Shown: piece by piece, positions 53,503-63,109 of the stretch | Numbering within the stretch: the stretch's first letter is position 1 | How the letters are laid out: each line of letters begins with the position of its first letter | Assembly (NCBI RefSeq): GCF_047501465.1 | Contig: NZ_JAZDRL010000001.1 | Location: 620,001 to 684,000, forward strand | Direction of reading: 5' to 3' | Origin: Pseudochelatococcus sp047501465 | Lineage (GTDB): Bacteria; Pseudomonadota; Alphaproteobacteria; Rhizobiales; Beijerinckiaceae | Length of the DNA: 64,000 bases | Made by a program: the position numbers and the translations under genes | The notes under the pieces: model-generated | Seen by the model: the letters and a program-made list of their open reading frames with translations, nothing else | The model's database searches: none | Told to the model about the DNA's origin: nothing

Positions 53503-54384
53503 ATGCCTGAGCTACCCGAAGTTGAAACCGTGCGTCGTGGCCTTGAACCTGTGATGACAGGCGCGCGCTTTGTGCGTGTCGAGCAGCGGCGCGCCAATCT
53601 GCGCTTCCCATTTCCTGATAATTTTTCACAACGCCTTGAAGGGCGCGCCATTAACGCGCTGTCTCGGCGGGCAAAATATCTTATTGCAGAAATCAACGGT
53701 GAAGACCTGCTTGTGATGCATCTGGGCATGAGCGGCAGGTTTCTCATTGAAACAAACACGAATGCCACAAGCCCCGGCCAGTTCCATGCTTCCATAGGGA
53801 ATAATGCAACCCATGACCATGTGGTGTTTCACCTCTCCAATGACGTCCGCATCACATATAATGATACGCGTCGTTTTGGCTTTATGGCGCTGGTGCCAGC
53901 CAATGAACGTGAGACGCATCCTATTTTGCGCAACATCGGCATAGAACCGCTGGGTAACGCGCTGGATGCTGAGGTGCTCGCACGCCTTTTCAAAGATAAG
54001 CGCGCGCCGCTGAAGGCCGCTTTACTGGATCAGCGTCTTATTGCAGGGCTTGGTAATATTTATGTCTGTGAAGCCCTGCATCGCTCAGGCCTATCGCCAA
54101 AGCGGGCAGCTGGCAGCATTGTTACCGGAGCAGGAAAGGCAAGCGAAGAGGCACATAAGCTCACACGAGCTATTCGTGATGTCTTGCAGGAAGCAATTGC
54201 TGCTGGCGGTTCAACATTACGTGATTACGCACAAACAGATGGTTCATTGGGTTACTTTCAGCATACATTTCGCGTTTACGACCGCGAAAACGCTCCTTGC
54301 CCGTCTCCCGGATGCACAGGACTTGTTACCCGCATTATTCAATCAGGACGTTCGACCTTCTTTTGCTCATCTTGCCAGCATTAA
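53503..54384 (+). CDS. mutM: Formamidopyrimidine-DNA glycosylase
   Basis: 293 residues. N-terminal MPELPEVETVRRGLEP with catalytic Pro2 and Glu3, beta-sandwich with SRRAKYLI and HLGMSGRF, H2TH region (DQRLIAGLGNIYVCEALHRSGLSP) and a C-terminal zinc finger with CPSPGC and CSSC. Removes 8-oxoguanine and opened purines and cuts the AP site. ATG 53503; divergent from ubiE. Confidence 0.96.
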   Translation: MPELPEVETVRRGLEPVMTGARFVRVEQRRANLRFPFPDNFSQRLEGRAINALSRRAKYLIAEINGEDLLVMHLGMSGRFLIETNTNATSPGQFHASIGNNATHDHVVFHLSNDVRITYNDTRRFGFMALVPANERETHPILRNIGIEPLGNALDAEVLARLFKDKRAPLKAALLDQRLIAGLGNIYVCEALHRSGLSPKRAAGSIVTGAGKASEEAHKLTRAIRDVLQEAIAAGGSTLRDYAQTDGSLGYFQHTFRVYDRENAPCPSPGCTGLVTRIIQSGRSTFFCSSCQH

Positions 54385-54520
54385 AGGAACCGATTAGCTG
54401 ATGAAGACAGGTGACATCTCAAGAAGTGTATCGGAATTAATATTCCTCTAGGGAACTCCCATACTGCCTGCGCGTTCCCCAATTGAGTGCGTAATGCATG
54501 AAAAGTTATGCGAGGGTCCT

Positions 54521-54844
54521 ATGGCTAATATGAATGACACCACAGGCAAAATGCCATCAAACAAGTCCAGCGCCAGCAAAGCGATTGCCGCCAAATCGAC
54601 ATCTACACGTGGTTTTGCGTCAATGGATAGAGAAAAACAACGTGCCATTGCTTCCAAAGGGGGGCAGAGCGTTCCGGATGAAAAACGAAGCTTTTCTCAA
54701 AACCGGGAGTTGGCTGCAGAGGCTGGGCGAAAAGGCGGACGCAGTGTACCTGATGAGAAACGCAGTTTTTCGCAAAACCCAGCTCTTGCAGCTGAAGCAG
54801 GCAGAAAAGGCGGACAAACACCTCACGGAGGACGGGAAAAGTAA
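54521..54844 (+). CDS. KGG-repeat stress-induced protein
   Basis: 107 residues, highly hydrophilic. C-terminal half carries three KGG repeats: IASKGGQSVPDEKRSFSQN, then AAEAGRKGGRSVPDEKRSFSQN, then AAEAGRKGGQTPHGG, the last two nearly identical over 25 residues. This is the stress-induced bacterial acidophilic repeat (GsiB/YciG-like) family, linked to general stress and desiccation. ATG 54521 has GAGGG upstream; an upstream ATG (54494) is less likely. The N-terminal 40 residues are Ser/Lys/Ala-rich and disordered. Converges with a histidine kinase gene. Confidence 0.86.
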   Translation: MANMNDTTGKMPSNKSSASKAIAAKSTSTRGFASMDREKQRAIASKGGQSVPDEKRSFSQNRELAAEAGRKGGRSVPDEKRSFSQNPALAAEAGRKGGQTPHGGREK

Positions 54845-54866
54845 TGATGTGTCTAAAATTGATAAC

Positions 54867-56123
54867 TTAGCGAGCTAACGCCTTACGCGAAATGCGTATG
54901 GTTGTGCAAAGTCCCTCTGAAAGCCATTCGAAACTAACATTACCGCCAAGCTGGCCAGCTACGGTACGTCTTATAAGGTTTGAACCAAAGCCAAGTGTGA
55001 GAGGTGGCGCTTCAATGGGAGGGCCTTCATGCTCCTGCCAGACAAGGATGCATGTATCTCCTTCTATATGCCAATTAATGTTTACATGCCCCACCGCTGA
55101 AGACAAAGCTCCGTACTTTGCAGCATTTGTTGCTAATTCATGCAGTATCAATCCTAGGGCTGTTAGCCCACCTTGTCCGATGGGGATTTCCGCCGCCTCC
55201 AAATCTGCAGGCTCTTGAAGGATAAGCCGGCCTTCATCTTCGCCGTAAGGGGCGGCAATGACATTCACTAAAGCACGCAACTGACAAGCAAAAGCGGCAG
55301 CGGCAGGCGAATCCGCCTTTATTTCTCCACCATGCGCCTTATGTATTATCGACTGCGCTCTCCCAAGGGCCTCAAGGCGACCACGCACACTTACGGCTAA
55401 CTCTTCAGGTGTTTTCGCTGTGCGCGCTGAAGCTGTAACCAATCCGCCTGCAACCGTCAAAATATTACTTATGCGATGTCGCATTTCGCGTGTCAGTGTC
55501 TCCTGCACGACTAAAGCCTGTTTTAGCGCGCGTGTGTCACGGATCATTTTCAGCGCAATACCGGCAAAACTTGCCAGCTCGGTCAAGATGCTTGCATCCC
55601 CCTTGTCGAAACGCCGATCCTTATCATGAGATATAACCCAAAGCGCCCCAAGTGGCTCATTGCCACCAATAAAAATAGGCACCAGTAATGCTTCATAGCT
55701 GATAATGTCAGGCATCGCGTAGGATGAGAAAAACTGCTCGGGATATGCAATCAATACAGGACCACCCTCATCAATGCATACGCCGCATGGGCTTGCATGA
55801 CGCGGAGTGGTGCGCCCGATAAAGGGAGAACAGGCACCTGTCAGGTAATGCCAGCGAAAAACATCACCTTCAGCCGCATCGGGCTCATGCAAACTGATAC
55901 CAGCAGAGCATGCATTGCTGACCCGCATGGCAACCTGCACCAGGTAAGGCAAAAAAGAATCTGGCCGTTCCAGCATCTGCCTTGCCAAATCTTGCAGCGC
56001 ATGCGTCTCTTCTTGCGGGTCGAGCCGCCGTGGCTGCCGCACCGCAAGTTCATTCGTGATGATTGCACCAATGCGGGGAGTATCACCGGGATGAGAAGAT
56101 GACGCATCGTTATCTGTATGCAC
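54867..56123 (-). CDS. HWE-family sensor histidine kinase with GAF domain
   Basis: 418 residues, soluble. GAF domain at about 45-200 (ACSAGISLHEPDAAEGDVFRWHYLTGACSPF; EALLVPIFIGGNEPLGALWVISHD). The phosphoacceptor H216 is in TREMRHRISNIL; the ATPase part has LHELATNAAKYGALS (H328, N333) and the W-x-E of the HWE group in VWQEHEGPP (362-364). GTG start with AAGGAG five to six bases upstream. No response regulator lies beside it. HWE kinases in Rhizobiales often feed the general stress response (PhyR-NepR-EcfG); the KGG stress gene next door fits, but the link is inference. The signal is unknown; no bilin or heme Cys is evident. Confidence 0.87.
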   Translation of the reverse strand: MHTDNDASSSHPGDTPRIGAIITNELAVRQPRRLDPQEETHALQDLARQMLERPDSFLPYLVQVAMRVSNACSAGISLHEPDAAEGDVFRWHYLTGACSPFIGRTTPRHASPCGVCIDEGGPVLIAYPEQFFSSYAMPDIISYEALLVPIFIGGNEPLGALWVISHDKDRRFDKGDASILTELASFAGIALKMIRDTRALKQALVVQETLTREMRHRISNILTVAGGLVTASARTAKTPEELAVSVRGRLEALGRAQSIIHKAHGGEIKADSPAAAAFACQLRALVNVIAAPYGEDEGRLILQEPADLEAAEIPIGQGGLTALGLILHELATNAAKYGALSSAVGHVNINWHIEGDTCILVWQEHEGPPIEAPPLTLGFGSNLIRRTVAGQLGGNVSFEWLSEGLCTTIRISRKALAR

Positions 56124-56549
56124 CGAAACTCCTTTCCATCTAATGGCTTACAGAGAATGTAAACCGCAGATGATCCTACTATATCTGCAAATGACATTAT
56201 GAGTGATATAAGGAGCAAACTTATTATAACGTTTAAGTTGTGCCTGGTTATTCCAACTCTATGTTACGACGAAGTCAAGTGCTGTTATATCGACCTTAAG
56301 ATATGAAGTATTGCTTAGCCATTCAGCAAAATCAATAACATATTGATTTATAAGTCATTTTGAATAAACATTAAAATCAATTTTAGGTTAAAGCCCAAAC
56401 TCGATAATAAAAAAAACGCCCATGAGTTACCTATCGGATTATTATATTTTGGGTGAAAGCAAAAAATGCAACCATTGATTGTATGGCGATGTCCTGGTTC
56501 TAACCTGAATTGGGCATGAGAGTGCCAAATTATAGCAACTCCTTGATCC
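56124..56549. other. Gap of 426 bases, no gene
   Basis: AT-rich spacer upstream of the kinase gene and downstream of the CDF exporter gene (both on the minus strand). No convincing frame, terminator or RNA was seen. Confidence 0.45.
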
Positions 56550-57962
56550 TTAAGCTTCAAGACGTGCGGGTTCGGCATGCCCAACCACCCGAGCGATATG
56601 AGGGATTTCCTGGCGCAAGAGACGCTCCAACGCATCAACCTCTGCGTGAACATGCGCAATATCCAATAATGGATCAGCGCGGCAATGATAGTTCACAACG
56701 TAGCCGCATGAGGTTTCTCGTACGCGCACCTGATGAATGTCGTGGATATCGTGCGTATCCGCAGCCCAGACACTCAATGCTGCTTTTACCAACGACAAGA
56801 TATCATCAGATGCATCCTGCCCAACCAGCGGGTCAATCTCTAAAGGCTCGATATGGGTTTCCACTTCTGTGTCAGAACCAAATTCTTCCCGCAATGCATC
56901 CTCAAGACGCGTAGCTGCTATATGGGCATGCCCCAATTTTGTACGGCCATCAATTTCAAGATCAAGACTAATAGACAGACGCCCATTCACGTTCTGCACC
57001 GTCACATGATGTACTGGCAGATGATTTTTATGGGCAATAAGATTAATGCGCTCCTGTATCGTCTCGGAGTCGAGCTGCACTGGACTTGCTGTAACGGTAA
57101 ACTCCGAACGCGGGAGATCCAACGCTATAGCCTGCGCCACACGATCACGGATTGCCGATACCCGTTCCAGTGGCAAGGTCCGCGAGACATCAACCTCCAC
57201 CTCCCCCATGACGATCGAGCCAGCAGGGCGCACGCGCACTCGGCCAACACTTGCCACACCTGGCACACTGTCTGCCACCGCTTGTACACGCTCGGCCAGC
57301 CCTTTTGGCGCTGTATCGAGCAGATTTGCAATGGTGCGTCGTGCTAAACCAAAGCCCGCAAATGCAATATAAACAGAGACGCCAATCGCGATGAGTGCAT
57401 CCGCAGCTTGATAACCAAGTGCTGCAAGCCCAAGCGCGATCAGCACGAAGATCGAATTTATAAGATCGGTCGAGAAATGAAGCGCATCTGCCTCAAGTGC
57501 TTCACTGTTAGTTTCGCGAGCAACTTTTTTCAACGTCCACCACCGCCAGGCATCGACCGCAATGGCAACGGCAAGTATGCCGCCAGCCGTCCAGCTAGGC
57601 TCCACATAATGCGCACCACTGGACAAACGACGAATACCCTCAAATGCAACAACGCCCGAGAGCAAAAACAAAAACGCCGTCTCGGCTAAAGCTGACATCG
57701 ACTCAAATTTGCCATGTCCATAATGATGTTGATCGTCAGCAGGCTTATGCGCCTCCCGCACCGCAAGCCACGTTAGCGTGGTTGCTCCAACATCAAGCAA
57801 ACTATTGGCGGCATCAGACAGCAGCGCCAGCGATCCAGTCGAAAATCCTGCGATAGCCTTGGCGATCGTCAACAGCGCACTGACAAGGATGGAAACCAGC
57901 GCCACCTTTTCCTTACGCCTGTTTGCCTCTGCATCATGACTATTATTCATAACTTGCACCAT
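56550..57962 (-). CDS. Cation diffusion facilitator (CDF) metal exporter
   Basis: About 470 residues. Six membrane helices in 20-215 with metal-site residues in LALLSDAANSLLDVGA and EADALHFSTDLINS (HxxxD), and HHYGHGKFESMSALAE between TM2 and TM3. The cytosolic part is much longer than usual (about 250 instead of 90 residues) and holds two CDF C-terminal-like ferredoxin folds: VEVDVSRTLPLERVSAIRDRVAQAI and LGHAHIAATRLEDALREEFGSDTEVETHIEP, plus a third similar stretch at the end. Exports Zn, Fe, Co or Mn; metal unknown. Start at ATG 57962 behind GGGAG; 57950 is also possible. Confidence 0.87.
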   Translation of the reverse strand: MVQVMNNSHDAEANRRKEKVALVSILVSALLTIAKAIAGFSTGSLALLSDAANSLLDVGATTLTWLAVREAHKPADDQHHYGHGKFESMSALAETAFLFLLSGVVAFEGIRRLSSGAHYVEPSWTAGGILAVAIAVDAWRWWTLKKVARETNSEALEADALHFSTDLINSIFVLIALGLAALGYQAADALIAIGVSVYIAFAGFGLARRTIANLLDTAPKGLAERVQAVADSVPGVASVGRVRVRPAGSIVMGEVEVDVSRTLPLERVSAIRDRVAQAIALDLPRSEFTVTASPVQLDSETIQERINLIAHKNHLPVHHVTVQNVNGRLSISLDLEIDGRTKLGHAHIAATRLEDALREEFGSDTEVETHIEPLEIDPLVGQDASDDILSLVKAALSVWAADTHDIHDIHQVRVRETSCGYVVNYHCRADPLLDIAHVHAEVDALERLLRQEIPHIARVVGHAEPARLEA

Positions 57963-58068
57963 CAACTCCCGCTGGTGTTTAGCATAATGCACCGGACCCG
58001 ATGGCCTATAGCGTATTCAGAAAAAACGGGCACCACTTTTTAGGTCGAAAACGCATCAACTTGATATG

Positions 58069-58112
58069 CCAGAGCATCTTGCGCGATTCAACGAATTGCG
58101 AAATGCTCCAGA
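58069..58112. repeat. Extragenic palindrome between the CDF and gloA genes
   Basis: GAGCAT (58072-58077) and ATGCTC (58103-58108) close an imperfect stem with inner ATTC/GAAT. It is preceded by a GGGCACCACTTTTT segment, which together with GAGCAT ends is characteristic of the Brucellaceae interspersed palindromes. Confidence 0.55.
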
Positions 58113-58197
58113 CAAACAGGGCATCGCAGCGCGAGAAGATCGCGGGATGCGCACCCATATATCAAGTGTTCAAATCCATTAATGAAGGAACAAGCGC

Positions 58198-58638
58198 ATG
58201 CGCTACGTTCACACCATGGTCCGCGTACGCAATCTCGATGCTGCGCTGGATTTTTACGTCCACAAGCTCGGCCTTGTCGAAACCCGCCGCACCGAGAATG
58301 AGTTTGGCCGTTATACGCTTGTGTTCCTGGCCGCACCTGCGGATGTCGATTCCGTTCGCGAAAGACGCGCACCAGAACTCGAACTCACCTGGAACTGGGA
58401 TGATGAAGCCTATACAGGTGGCCGAAACTTTGGCCATTTGGCTTATCGTGTAGAAAACATATACGCATTTTGCGAGCGATTGGCGAAGGCAGGCGTTACT
58501 ATCAACCGCCCCCCACGTGATGGTCACATGGCCTTTATACGTTCACCAGACGGCATATCCATCGAAATCCTTCAGGAGGGCGAAGCCCTGCCTCCCCAGG
58601 AACCATGGAGCAGTCTGCCCAATATCGGCACCTGGTAA
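58198..58638 (+). CDS. gloA: Lactoylglutathione lyase (glyoxalase I)
   Basis: 146 residues, two beta-alpha-beta-beta-beta units. Metal ligands of the family fall in YVHTMVRVRNLDAALDFYVHKLGL (His), PELELTWNW (Glu), NFGHLAYRVENIYAFCERL (His) and ISIEILQEG (Glu). Converts the methylglyoxal-glutathione adduct to S-lactoylglutathione. ATG with GAAGGA upstream. Confidence 0.93.
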   Translation: MRYVHTMVRVRNLDAALDFYVHKLGLVETRRTENEFGRYTLVFLAAPADVDSVRERRAPELELTWNWDDEAYTGGRNFGHLAYRVENIYAFCERLAKAGVTINRPPRDGHMAFIRSPDGISIEILQEGEALPPQEPWSSLPNIGTW

Positions 58639-58653
58639 TGAACGATAAGCGGC

Positions 58654-58869
58654 TTAGTGAGCGGCGAAAGGATCGCTTTCTGGCGTGATCAGAGGCGTGG
58701 TACGCGGCTGACGATAAACAATTGATGCCTGCTCTGGTGGTGGTTTACCGATGCCACGCTTACTGGTTTTCTGACGTGGTGATGCGCATCCCGCAACGGC
58801 CATCACCACCAATGCCACAATCAGAACCGGCAGACTGCGGCGCAAATGCTTTGGTTTCACTGCAAGCAT
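58654..58869 (-). CDS. Small lipoprotein, 71 residues
   Basis: From ATG 58869 a basic n-region (KPKHLRR), hydrophobic core (SLPVLIVALVVMAV) and lipobox VAGC at residues 25-28 predict a lipoprotein with a mature part of about 44 residues, rich in Pro, Lys and Arg (PRQKTSKRGIGKPPPEQAS). ATG 58887 is an alternative start. No family recognised; small proline-rich lipoproteins are common in Rhizobiales. Converges with gloA. Confidence 0.65.
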   Translation of the reverse strand: MLAVKPKHLRRSLPVLIVALVVMAVAGCASPRQKTSKRGIGKPPPEQASIVYRQPRTTPLITPESDPFAAH

Positions 58870-59297
58870 GTTCAACCCATACCTCATCCAGAAGATTTCC
58901 AATCGGTGCAATAACGGCATCAATGGGAAATGCATCAACACGATACATAAGAGAGAGCTGCTATCCGCCAGCGTGACGGGAAATTAGAAGCTCAATCTCT
59001 CTCATGAACGACTCTTTATCTGAAAAGATGGTTAACTCTCTACTCCGACTAACAATGCCCTTCAAGCCCCCACGCCTGCCTGCACACAGATAGCCGACTA
59101 ATAGGTTGCAGTGCATCGATATATCATCAGTTTATGAGATCACTAACAAAGTTTTCGGCCGCCAAGAGACGCGGATTTTGCAACCCCTTATTTAGGGGGT
59201 GAGTGATGATTCTTGTTTCCCTCCTTGGGGCCAATGTGCCTATAAGGAAAAAAGCCATCGCTTCAGCGAGGCGACATAATGATGATAGGGAGCCCAA
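58870..59297. other. Gap of 428 bases upstream of galM
   Basis: Divergent spacer between the small lipoprotein gene and galM. It contains a short dyad ACCCCT-TATTT-AGGGGGT at about 59183-59200 and no supported gene. Confidence 0.45.
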
Positions 59298-60347
59298 ATG
59301 AGTATCAGCCAGTTTGGCGAGATTGATGGTCAGCGCGTTGATGAAATTACTATTCGCGCCCCAGGTTCAGGGATCGAAGCGAGCGTCATCACTTGGGGTG
59401 CGGTCATTCGTGATTTGAAAGTGCTGATGCCTGATGGAAGCTACCAAAGGGTGGTGCTTGGTTTAAATAGCCTTTCCGACTATCGAGAGCATTCACCGCA
59501 TATGGGCGCAATTGCAGGGCGCGTCGCTAATCGCATCGCTAATGGGCGTTTCTCTATCGATAAAAATACATACGAGCTCACACGTAATCAGGCCGATCGA
59601 CACACGTTGCATGGCGGCAATGGTTTTGGCCGCAAACTATGGCAACTGGCGGCTTATGACTCCTCGAGCGTCACCCTCACCCTTACCTCACCACATGGCG
59701 ACAATGGGTTTCCAGGTACTGTTCACGCCACCTGTATATATCGCCTGCTTGATCCCGGTGTGCTTCGCGTTGAACTAACGGCAAATAGCGACAAGCCCAC
59801 CCCCATCAATCTTGCCCACCATTCCTATTTCAATCTCGATGGTGAAGCGACAATCTTTAGCCATCGTCTCAGTGTTGACGCTGATTTCTATACGCCAACA
59901 GATTCCGATCTTATTCCAACTGGCGAAATTCGATCGGTCTGCGGCACACCGAACGACTTCCGCGCGCATCGCACCATCCGCTTCCCCGATGCTCAAACGG
60001 GCGCGCCAGTGCATTATGATATCAACTTCGTGCTGCGGCGCGACAGGCTGGAATGCTCAGGCATTGAGGATTTACCGTTAGCTCATGCAGCGTCGTTTTC
60101 TTCGCACGTTAACAATCTGATGCTGGATGTCTGGACCACCGAGAATGGTTTACAGGTTTATGACGGTGGCAAGCTGAACGTACCAGTACCTGGCCTCGAC
60201 GGGGTGCTTTATGGGGCTGGTGCTGGCCTTTGCCTTGAAGCGCAGAACTTCCCTGATGCAATCAACCGGCCACACTTTCCCAATTCCGTGGTGCGCCCGG
60301 GAGATGATTATGAGCAGGTGACCGAGTATCGTTTCACCAAGGCATAA
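59298..60347 (+). CDS. galM: Aldose 1-epimerase (galactose mutarotase)
   Basis: 349 residues, beta-sandwich mutarotase fold; interconverts alpha and beta anomers of hexoses. Catalytic region NLAHHSYFNLDG (His near 172), GAIAGRVANRIANGRF, TLHGGNGFGRKLWQ, PVHYDINFVL (Asp) and LCLEAQNFPDAINRPHFPNSVVRPGDDYEQVTEYRF with the catalytic Glu near 312. ATG 59298 with an AGGGAG upstream. Converges with the threonine aldolase gene. Confidence 0.92.
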   Translation: MSISQFGEIDGQRVDEITIRAPGSGIEASVITWGAVIRDLKVLMPDGSYQRVVLGLNSLSDYREHSPHMGAIAGRVANRIANGRFSIDKNTYELTRNQADRHTLHGGNGFGRKLWQLAAYDSSSVTLTLTSPHGDNGFPGTVHATCIYRLLDPGVLRVELTANSDKPTPINLAHHSYFNLDGEATIFSHRLSVDADFYTPTDSDLIPTGEIRSVCGTPNDFRAHRTIRFPDAQTGAPVHYDINFVLRRDRLECSGIEDLPLAHAASFSSHVNNLMLDVWTTENGLQVYDGGKLNVPVPGLDGVLYGAGAGLCLEAQNFPDAINRPHFPNSVVRPGDDYEQVTEYRFTKA

Positions 60348-60388
60348 GCACCTCAAAGCCACAATGGGGTTTTCGAGAACTGGCCATA

Positions 60389-61438
60389 TCAGCTGATGAT
60401 ATCTGCAAGCCTGTCCACTTCATCTTCTGTGGTAGAGAAACTCGTGACGAAGCGGGCGAATACCTCGCCCTCTTCCACATAATCCATCTCTGAACGTGGC
60501 GGATTCCAGTCGTAGAAGATGACCCCTTTGTCCTGAAGGGCATCATAGACGGATTTTTGCATGATGCTAAAAACTTCATTGGTTTGGGGCTGCCACGCAA
60601 GTCGCATCTTTGTTGAACCTTGAATGCGCGCTGCCAAACGTTGCGCCATTGCGTTAGCGTGGGTTGCCAACTCAAGCCAGAGGTTGTTTTCAAGATAAGC
60701 ATCAAACTGCGCTGCAATAAATCGCGTCTTGGAAAAAAGCTGCGCTGCCCGTTTGCGGATATAGGGAAGATCCTTTGCTTGTGTGGGGTCCATGAATACC
60801 AGCGCCTCTGCGCACCAGCATCCATTCTTCGTGCCACCGAACGAAACAATATCGACACCGCGACGCCACGTCATATCAGCTGGCGATATCCCTAACGACA
60901 CCAACGCATTGGAAAACCGTGCCCCATCCATATGGAGCGGCAACCCGCGCGCGCGGCAAATAGCTGCGATTTCGTCGATATGCCCCGGTTCATAAACCGT
61001 CCCAACTTCAGTCGCCTGCGTAATGGTGACAGCCATAGGCTGCCCTGCGTGAATAAACGCTGGATGGAAACGATTGAGCTCACGCGTTAATTTATCTGGA
61101 TCAATACGCCCAAGCTTGCCATCAACAGGATGCAAACGCGCGCCACCGGTAAAGTATTCCGGCGCCCCGCACTCATCCTCAATAACATGCGCCTCCCGGT
61201 GGCAAAGTGAAACACCACCGGGGCGGTTCACACTAGCTAGCGCCAATGAATTGGCTGCGGTACCGGTGCCCACAAAAAACACGGCAACCTCACGCTCAAA
61301 TAATTCATTGAAACGTTGCTCAACTTTCTTATCAAGCGCGCTTGCCCCATAGGCTGCAGCAAAGCCAGCAGCATGTATTGTGAGACTCTCAGCAATTTTA
61401 GGATGGGCGCCAGCCCAATTATCGGATGCAAAAAACAC
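60389..61438 (-). CDS. ltaE: Low-specificity L-threonine aldolase
   Basis: 349 residues, fold-type I PLP enzyme splitting threonine or allo-threonine to glycine and acetaldehyde. FASDNWAGAHPKI at the start, GTGTAANSLALASVNRPGGVSLCHREAHVIEDECGAPEYFTGGARL, HMDGARFSNALVSLG and the PLP lysine in VSFGGTKNGCWCAEALVF. A GTG at 61438 is taken as the start because AAGGAG lies nine bases upstream and the family usually starts at MFFASDN; the frame is open six codons further with a TTG, with that same AAGGAG inside it. Cytosolic. beta-Eliminating lyases share the fold but not GTKNGCWCAE. Confidence 0.9.
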   Translation of the reverse strand: MFFASDNWAGAHPKIAESLTIHAAGFAAAYGASALDKKVEQRFNELFEREVAVFFVGTGTAANSLALASVNRPGGVSLCHREAHVIEDECGAPEYFTGGARLHPVDGKLGRIDPDKLTRELNRFHPAFIHAGQPMAVTITQATEVGTVYEPGHIDEIAAICRARGLPLHMDGARFSNALVSLGISPADMTWRRGVDIVSFGGTKNGCWCAEALVFMDPTQAKDLPYIRKRAAQLFSKTRFIAAQFDAYLENNLWLELATHANAMAQRLAARIQGSTKMRLAWQPQTNEVFSIMQKSVYDALQDKGVIFYDWNPPRSEMDYVEEGEVFARFVTSFSTTEDEVDRLADIIS

Positions 61439-61685
61439 TTCCGTATTCTCCTTCAAACTGCCCCATCACCATTTCCAGGGAATGAATTAATAATACTCGC
61501 ATTTCATGCATCTTCTAAATAGTTTTCTTATTGTGCACATTAACTGTTTCATGCGGCACCAAGTGCAATTGCTTCTTTCTGTAAGACATGATCACATCTG
61601 CAGATAGATTCTTTCATATTCTGGTTAGACGCTGCTCAGTAATTTTCGAGGCGGAGCCAGTTGAACCTGCTGAGGAGAGCCAGCC

Positions 61686-63095
61686 ATGTTCGGTTTTACA
61701 GCGCTTGAGCTGGCCCGCATGCAATTCGGATTTACCGTCTCTTTCCATATCATTTTCCCGGCCATCACCATCGGGCTGGCGAGCTATCTGGCCGTCATTG
61801 AAGGCCTGTGGCTTTGGAAGAAGGAAACCGTCTATCGCGACCTCTATCACTTCTGGTCCGCAATCTTTGCGGTCAATTTTGCCATGGGTGTCGTGTCCGG
61901 GCTGGTCATGGCCTATCAGTTCGGTACCAACTGGAGCTATTTTTCATCCTTTGCCGGTGGTGTCACCGGACCATTGTTAACATACGAAGTATTGACCGCA
62001 TTCTTTCTTGAAGCGGGCTTTCTGGGGGTGATGCTGTTTGGTTGGAACAAGGTGGGGCCAGGGCTGCATTTCTATGCCACGATCATGGTGGCGCTTGGCA
62101 CGCTGATTTCCGCAACATGGATTCTTGCTTCCAACAGCTGGATGCAAACACCGCAAGGATATGAAATCGTTAATGGTATCATCGTGCCGGTTGATTGGCT
62201 GGAGGTCATCTTCAACCCTTCATTCCCCTATCGCCTGGCGCATATGACGGTGGCAGCCTTCCTCTCCACGGCATTATTTGTTGGCGCTTCAGGTGCATGG
62301 CATTTGCTGAAGGGCCGCGACACACCAGCAATCCGCACGATGCTTTCCATGGCTTTCTGGATGGTGCTCTTTTCTGCTCCCATTCAGGTTGCAATTGGCG
62401 ATCAGCATGGTCTGAACACATTGCAGCACCAACCTGCCAAGATTGCAGCCATGGAAGGACACTGGGAGAATGAACCCGGCCAAGGTATGCCGCTCATCCT
62501 TTTCGGTATCCCCGATATGGCGACAGAAACCACCAAATACCAAATCGCAGTGCCAAGGCTCGGCAGCCTTATTCTAACTCATAGTTGGGATGGCCAAATC
62601 CAGGGTTTGAAATCATTTCCGCCAGAAGACCGCCCGAACTCCACTGTGGTGTTCTGGAGCTTCCGCGTCATGGTTGGGCTTGGCCTGCTGATGTTGCTTC
62701 TAGGGGTATGGGGCGCCTGGGCGCGGTGGCGCGGCACGTTGTTTCAATCAAAGCCCCTATTGCGATTTGCCATATGGATGGGGCCTTCTGGCCTGATAGC
62801 TATTCTGGCAGGGTGGTTCACCACGGAGATCGGACGCCAACCGTGGGTGGTCTACGGAGTGATGCGCACGGCAGATGCTGTATCCGGCCACTCGGCCATG
62901 GCGCTCTCTATTACGCTGATTTTGTTCATTGTGATGTACTTCATCGTGTTTGGCATAGGCATCAGCTACATGCTCAAGCTCGTGGCACGTGGCCCCTCGA
63001 TAAGTCACGATCCGGCAGAAGAAGGCCAGTCACAACGCCCCGCACGCCCTCTGTCAGCTGCGCCTGACAGCGTTGATCCAACGCCCAACATTTAG
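61686..63095 (+). CDS. cydA: Cytochrome bd-type quinol oxidase subunit I
   Basis: 469 residues, nine or so membrane helices. Heme ligands: H21 in QFGFTVSFHIIFPA, the His of FPYRLAHMTVAAF near 186, and the conserved GWFTTEIGRQPWVVYGVMRTADAVS block. The quinone-binding Q-loop is short, as in cyanide-insensitive CioA-type oxidases, rather than the long E. coli type. Oxidises quinol and reduces oxygen to water in the inner membrane without proton pumping. ATG with GAGGAGAG upstream. Forms an operon with cydB 14 bases downstream. Confidence 0.93.
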   Translation: MFGFTALELARMQFGFTVSFHIIFPAITIGLASYLAVIEGLWLWKKETVYRDLYHFWSAIFAVNFAMGVVSGLVMAYQFGTNWSYFSSFAGGVTGPLLTYEVLTAFFLEAGFLGVMLFGWNKVGPGLHFYATIMVALGTLISATWILASNSWMQTPQGYEIVNGIIVPVDWLEVIFNPSFPYRLAHMTVAAFLSTALFVGASGAWHLLKGRDTPAIRTMLSMAFWMVLFSAPIQVAIGDQHGLNTLQHQPAKIAAMEGHWENEPGQGMPLILFGIPDMATETTKYQIAVPRLGSLILTHSWDGQIQGLKSFPPEDRPNSTVVFWSFRVMVGLGLLMLLLGVWGAWARWRGTLFQSKPLLRFAIWMGPSGLIAILAGWFTTEIGRQPWVVYGVMRTADAVSGHSAMALSITLILFIVMYFIVFGIGISYMLKLVARGPSISHDPAEEGQSQRPARPLSAAPDSVDPTPNI

Positions 63096-63109
63096 GAAGG
63101 ATTGCAATC

